Source: Andrena cerasifolii (taxonomy: Eukaryota > Arthropoda > Insecta > Hymenoptera > Andrenidae). Taken from it: a DNA stretch of 64,000 nucleotides. A program made the position numbers and the translations under genes. The DNA lies in contig NC_135132.1 of NCBI RefSeq assembly GCF_050908995.1, positions 3,157,001-3,221,000 on the forward strand. Direction: 5' to 3'. Numbering within the stretch: the stretch's first letter is position 1; the number at the start of each line of letters is the position of its first letter. Below the pieces are notes generated by a model. That model was not told the DNA's origin and did not search any database. It saw nothing but the letters and a program-made list of their open reading frames with translations. Positions 61,101 through 64,000 of this stretch are shown here, piece after piece.

Positions 61101-63335
61101 CGTCTCAATTAACGGATTCGTAAATACTAAATGGACCAGCAGCTTTACACAAGGAACTGCAAGCTAACGTACCAGGGAGAGAAGTAACATAAAGCGAGGG
61201 AGCTCGATAATACCGTTTACGGTAGCGCGTAAAATTTTATTATTAAGGGAGTAATTATTTTAGTATTGAGGGAGAAACTCCAGTACCAAAAGTCCCTTCT
61301 TCTCAACGGTATATTATCCAAACGGAGCGTGCCTTTCTAAAATATTTTTTCTTTTATTGAAACTTATAGTATGGTAACTGAATTTCCTCGAATCCATTTT
61401 TGGGTTTCACGATTTTAGTTTTACGAAATTAATAATGCACATGTTTACGTATAATGATGACAGCAAAGTAAACGTGAGTGTAGGTATATCGAGCAGTAGT
61501 GAGGTCTTCATTGCGCATGCTCAAAGGAAAACGAGCACCGCAACGCGATTCTGTGGGGATTGCGATGATTTGATTGGAGGTCCCGCAGGCCATCTAGTGT
61601 CGAAGCATTCCTATTGGCTGGCTGGCAACTGCAGACTCCTCCTACAAACCTCACTATTGCTGGGTATAGTGTTTACTGTAAAAGCAAAACATCAGGTAAT
61701 GAAATTTAAACGATTTCTAAAAGTTTCGATATTTCGTTTGGAATTTATTTGACTTATTTAATGTTAGTTAGCTACGCGTACTTTTATTTTCAAAATATTT
61801 GTACTTTAAAAAAATTGAAGATAAGTAACTGCATAAACAAGAACTGAGTTTGTTAACGATATTACTGTGGAAACAATGCTCGCATAGAAATTAAAGAAAT
61901 GGGGAAAAAATTGTGTTATTGTTTATGTACGGTAAATATAAAAGGATGAATGGCAATAAATAGTAATTCTAAAGATGGTAGAAATAAATGACTAAAAGGT
62001 AAACAGAAGCATGTAGGTGGAGTACATAAAAATCGGATAATCAATACTTGTGTCAGAATATCAAAGCTTCTTGCTTATTCTTAGCTCAGGGATCAGTTTT
62101 CCCTAGATTTTGGACACCCCTTTGTTTTATTCTGTCAAAGAAATTTAATTTTATCATTACTCATAACCATATAAAATATTTTTGGAAGTTTCTTTTTTTT
62201 TTGCATAATATAACAAAATTTAGTATTACCAAACATTAATAGGCATTTAAAATCAGCAGGTATTCATTGTTATCGATTCGAACTGTTTAATCGAAGGTGA
62301 TGAATTATTAAAAGTTGTATTATTATGTATTTTAACTTTTAGTTTTATTGAACAACAAATTCTAAAGAATTTTTTTAAATTCTGTTTAAATTAGTGCAAT
62401 GAACTAAATATATTGAAGTTAATTGTCTTCCAGAAAAATGGAACCACTTTTTCAAAAAATTTGTTTCATTTCTACAATTATTTAAATACGCAACAATGTT
62501 GGAAATATTAGGGAATTTTAATTCTCATTTCATCGTAAGGATTTGATTAACTGTGGCAAACTGAAAATTACGTTTATTTATAAACTCATAATAACTTTGT
62601 ATTAATATTATGAATAAATATTACTAGACCTGGATTAAATTAAAATGTGAATTACAAAATACTGTTCGCTAAATTAAATAGCTTTTCGCACTCTTGCTGC
62701 GTAAATCGAAGTAATTTAAAGAAATATTTGTTAAATATCTTTTAATAAAACCTTATTTCATTATATTTAATTAACGAAGTTGTAAGGAATATACAAAATA
62801 GTTACACGCGTTGATTGAAACTTAAAGTAGCTGTCATTCCAATCCTTCATGGGGGAATGTTGTGGTTGCTGTATTTTGAGTTTAAACTGTTGCATCTTCC
62901 TCTTTAAATTAAATTTTTGGTACATAGAAAAATTCGAAATAGGCGATTTTATAAATTACACTGGCTCGCTAAATTTATCCCTTAAATAAAACCACGAGGC
63001 GGTCAAAATAAGAATTGCTAATTGGGCTCTGTGAGAGGTAGTTATAAACGTGTAAATGTAGAGTCATTCAGGGAATTGTAATCCTTTAACGACTAACTCG
63101 ACAATCGTTGTGCAATCTACTTGCGTGTACAGTAACACAATTACGAACCACAAAATATTTTTCCGATGCTAATCCCAAGGTATCAATGATTTAATAAAAT
63201 TTCTAAAATACCACATTAACAATAAGCCACTCCCTATTTTGGATGTAGTAAACCGTCACTTGGATCCCTAGTTAAACTAAAAGTCCGCGTTTGCATCTGA
63301 TCGTTGTCTTACTCTCACACCTAGGGATCAAAGTC

Positions 63336-63374
<39 letters not shown>

Positions 63375-63952
63375 CAGATAATTTATCACTGTCTTCTTTT
63401 GTGCAGTAGTGTTGCTTTGCACATGTGTACAAAGCAATAGTGCGGTCTGCAAAACGAATGTTCAAGCAGAAAATGGGAAAATGTTTTTCCACCTCGGAGG
63501 GAGAATTCTGTGAACTAGTTTCGAGGGTCGGTGAACTAGTATCGAAGCATTGCTTTTGGGCATCCGCCTCGGCTGTTTTCCCATCACAAATCTCACTATT
63601 AGTTGATACACCTGCGCAATAGCTTTTGGTTGAGAGGAATATGGCAAGCGTTCAAACAAAATATCCCTTGGCAACCTCCGCAAAACGAAATACGTACCGC
63701 TTCAACGTTGGCCTTCGTTAGATCTTTGTGCAGTTTCCAGAGATGGACAAGAGTAAGGGCGACGCAGATTATGTTGATAGTGATCCAGAGCGCGTTCAGT
63801 ATGTAGTGGCGGAAGGGGCCGTGCACCAACGGGCAACTCGGGGCATTATGCCCCGACTCCGTGTTCGCCGCGAGAGCGCCACTTAGAAACGTAGGTCCCA
63901 AATTTATCGTGATGCTTGCGAACCATATCATAAATGTCCCGAATAAAACGCA
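42989..63952 (-). CDS. Divergent class A GPCR, C-terminal half (TM4-TM7 and tail), 5' end beyond window
   Basis: Four minus-strand exons join in phase: 63952-63694, 57517-57258, 49041-48742 and 43168-42989, about 332 residues. Exon order gives TM4 (CVLFGTFMIWFASITI), an extracellular loop with a conserved-type Cys (SCPLVHGP), TM5 (LNALWITINIICVALTL), a basic third intracellular loop, TM6 (FRVITAAYGIFWGPLFFVTL), TM7 (LHIAYVHAFVNPVLFLSLH), a Cys-rich post-helix 8 segment (FFCGCC, possible palmitoylation), a Pro-rich stretch and a Ser-rich tail ending SPSE. TM6 has WGP in place of CWxP, and TM7 has NPVLF in place of NPxxY. Family fold is clear; ligand and orthologue are not, so no symbol is given. 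Introns are 5.6, 8.2 and 6.2 kb and full of transposons. Confidence 0.8.
43372..45326. repeat. Head-to-head satellite-like array (TATAGTGCCTCTACGAGC family)
   Basis: A partial copy at 43372 and two forward copies from 43911 and 44125 are followed by three inverted copies ending near 44693, 45008 and 45323. The inverted half is a clean tandem repeat of 315 bp (GCACT landmarks at 44686, 45001 and 45316). Each unit contains CTCTACGAGCTATAGTGACT, TACCTCTTGCAGG and an AT-rich spacer. The unit is unassigned. It lies in the last intron of the GPCR. Confidence 0.85.
43529..43709. mobile_element. GC-rich palindromic element with perfect 8-bp TSD
   Basis: Ends CTGTGATGCCAGATCGGGGA and TCCCCGATCTGGCATCACAG are exact complements; flanked by CGTGGAGC (43521-43528, 43710-43717). 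8-bp duplications fit hAT or P-type transposition, but the end lacks the usual hAT CAG. The interior is a near-perfect hairpin of about 80-bp arms. Confidence 0.8.
45324..46701. mobile_element. pogo/Tigger-like element, non-autonomous (TSD TA)
   Basis: Left end CAGTGGAATGCC, right end complement CAGTAGAATGTCGATTATCC, flanked by TA. The right end closely resembles Tigger-type termini; the left matches 10 of the first 12 bases. The 1378-bp interior has no transposase frame. Confidence 0.45.
46886..47817. mobile_element. Palindromic element made of inverted tandem arrays
   Basis: Ends TAGGGCGGAG and CTCCGCCCTA. The left half holds three direct copies of a roughly 140-170 bp unit (CATGTCTGGAGGTTCTTTTT ... 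TTGGCCTGGGTGCGGGATAG). The right half holds the same units in inverse orientation (AGGAACCTGCAGACATGAAT). No open frame. Confidence 0.85.
48742..49041 (-). CDS. GPCR exon C, TM7 and proximal tail
   Basis: Acceptor AAATTCCAG, exactly 100 codons, donor GTATTC. TM7 LHIAYVHAFVNPVLFLSLH is followed by RRGLSEFFCGCC and a Pro/Glu-rich stretch (RYEEPIEAVPSPPEPPIPQP). If the donor is not used, the frame continues 20 residues to a stop at 48679-48681, giving an alternative shorter C-terminus. Confidence 0.85.
50019..50757. mobile_element. GGGTGGCTCTTATTT element (TSD TA)
   Basis: Ends GGGTGGCTCTTATTT and AAATAAGAGCCACCC, flanked by TA. 739 bp, AT-rich interior with GGAAGGTGCCCCG / CGAGGCATCCTCC partial symmetry near the ends. 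A non-autonomous Tc1/mariner-like element is likely. Confidence 0.7.
50822..51038. repeat. Double-hairpin palindrome (four copies of one motif)
   Basis: A motif of about 36 bp around TTCGGAAATTTGGCAACGT occurs four times in alternating orientation (50840-50926 and 50937-51022 are each hairpins). The whole 217 bp is also one large palindrome from GGCGTCAAAACC to GGTTTTGACGCC. Confidence 0.85.
51659..52339. mobile_element. TTAA-bounded foldback element E2
   Basis: TTAA at 51655-51658 and 52340-52343. Ends GGGGTAGTACCACTGTAA and its diverged complement ending TACACTACCCC, with long arms (GCGTTTAAGCAGATTTTCC mirrored). No open frame. Confidence 0.8.
52344..52943. mobile_element. TTAA-bounded foldback element E3, abutting E2
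   Basis: Shares the TTAA at 52340-52343 with E2; right TTAA at 52944-52947. Ends GGGGTTGTCTACATACATTC and GGAGGTATGCATCCC. Arms with AATGATTTTAGGA / TCCTAAAATCAT. Confidence 0.75.
53802..54062. repeat. Palindromic repeat, 'TTCACTCTAAGGGGGTGA' family, copy 2
   Basis: Arms GCTGCCCAAATTCACTCGGA and AGAGTGAATTTGGGCAGC, with CGGGTATTTTTCGATTTTGT mirrored. Sister of 29676-29925. Confidence 0.65.
54314..55076. mobile_element. TTAA-bounded foldback element E4
   Basis: TTAA at 54310-54313 and 55077-55080. Ends GGGAGGATTGCGCCTTGTTG and CAACAAGGCGCTAGAGCCACCC. The arms run to the centre near 54690. No open frame. Confidence 0.8.
55081..55709. mobile_element. TTAA-bounded foldback element E5, abutting E4
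   Basis: Shares the TTAA at 55077-55080 with E4; right TTAA 55710-55713. Ends GGGGAGGTTCTGGTCTA and TAGACCAGAACCTCCCC are perfect complements over 16 bases or more. Confidence 0.85.
55815..56700. other. GC-richer intronic stretch, no gene recognised
   Basis: Base composition is clearly higher in G+C than its surroundings and both strands carry open frames of about 100-140 codons, but none has a recognisable domain, clean splice borders or agreement between frames. It lies in the GPCR intron between exons B and C. It could be a regulatory or conserved non-coding block. Confidence 0.3.
57258..57517 (-). CDS. GPCR exon B, third intracellular loop and TM6
   Basis: Acceptor CCACTAG, donor GTAATT. 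Needs one base from exon A and ends in phase 0. Encodes LRYTARITLPYYFHPYQSAK, a long basic loop (EEHRKMRNYLKRMEREGVQ) and TM6 FRVITAAYGIFWGPLFFVTL. Confidence 0.8.
57871..58083. mobile_element. piggyBac-like MITE (TTAA, CCCC ends)
   Basis: TTAA at 57867-57870 and 58084-58087. Ends CCCCTTAAGACCC and CCTTTAAGGGG are imperfect inverted repeats. 213 bp, non-coding. Confidence 0.6.
58540..59360. mobile_element. hAT-type element (outer) with perfect 8-bp TSD CTATACAT
   Basis: Ends CAGGGGTGTCGAA and TTCGACACCCCTG; flanked by CTATACAT (58531-58538 and 59361-59368; one extra T on the left). Its GC-rich right part (59123-59340) is the original body. A second hAT-like element is inserted 13 bp from its left end. 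Confidence 0.85.
58553..59122. mobile_element. hAT-type element (inner) with perfect 8-bp TSD GTGTCGAA
   Basis: Ends TAGGGCTGGGACTATTCG and AATAGTCAAAGCCCTA; flanked by GTGTCGAA (58545-58552, 59123-59130). The interior is a dense array of ATTCGAATA-type repeats, which creates spurious repetitive open frames. Confidence 0.85.
61465..61680. mobile_element. MITE, GAGCAGTAGTGA family, copy 2
   Basis: ATCGAGCAGTAGTGAGGTCT on the left and AACCTCACTATTGCTGGGTA on the right, with outer AGTAAAC / GTTTACTG ends. The 105-codon open frame over it is repeat-derived; the phrase 'SKHSYWLAGNC' recurs in modified form in the related repeat near 63540. Confidence 0.55.
63340..63371. repeat. Poly(A) tract
   Basis: An uninterrupted run of about 32 A residues, possibly the tail of an old retroposed sequence, though no body is recognisable upstream. 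Confidence 0.7.
63694..63952 (-). CDS. GPCR exon A, TM4-TM5
   Basis: Acceptor TTGTTTCAG before 63952 and donor GTATTT after 63694 (phase 1 out, matching exon B). Encodes TM4, the second extracellular loop with SGHNAPSCPLVHGP, and TM5 ending LVHLWKLHKDLTKANVEAV. An earlier GTACGT donor (phase 0) is also present but would not keep exon B in frame. Confidence 0.85.
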
Positions 63953-64000
63953 CTGAAACAACCATTCGAATTTAATTGATCATTTGAGCGTGGATCAGCG

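Overview
This is an insect-type nuclear genomic window. It has AT-rich introns and spacers, GT-AG introns, a short CpG-rich promoter-like block at the left end, and a dense load of short non-autonomous DNA transposons. Nothing looks bacterial, and there are no operons, CRISPR arrays or convincing tRNA genes. The proteins are clearly arthropod/metazoan. The order (Hymenoptera-like holometabolan is my guess) cannot be fixed from sequence alone.

Three genes can be built exon by exon. (1) Max, the bHLH-zipper partner of Myc, lies on the + strand at 3793-6999 in four coding exons (171 aa, complete). (2) Midasin (Mdn1/Rea1), the giant AAA+ ATPase of 60S ribosome assembly, lies on the + strand from 10556. 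Fifteen in-phase exons to 32596 give 2020 residues carrying all six Walker A motifs, but the model stops just after the sixth. The rest of AAA6, the linker, the acidic region and the MIDAS domain are nowhere in the remaining 31 kb. (3) The C-terminal half of a divergent class A (rhodopsin-like) GPCR lies on the - strand. Four phase-compatible exons between 63952 and 42989 carry TM4-TM7 and a serine-rich tail; its 5' part is beyond the right edge.

Layout: 1-720 CpG-rich promoter-like DNA; 1.8-2.6 kb minisatellite and a dead Gypsy-type integrase; 3.2-3.5 kb two sister hairpin MITEs; 3.8-7 kb Max; 7-10.5 kb AT-rich spacer with palindromic MITEs; 10.5-32.6 kb midasin with introns full of nested elements; 32.7-43 kb gene-free, with several foldback elements; 43-64 kb GPCR exons separated by very long introns holding palindromic satellites, paired TTAA elements and nested hAT elements.

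Functional link: a perfect CACGTG E-box, the Myc/Max site, lies about 70 bp upstream of the midasin ATG. Midasin is a ribosome-biogenesis gene and its upstream neighbour encodes Max.

The most distinctive non-coding content is transposon archaeology with exact target-site duplications. It includes hAT inside hAT (two perfect 8-bp TSDs), piggyBac-like inside piggyBac-like (TTAA), a Harbinger-like element inside a tRNA-derived SINE, and five palindromic TTAA-bounded elements, four of which sit as two pairs sharing a single TTAA.
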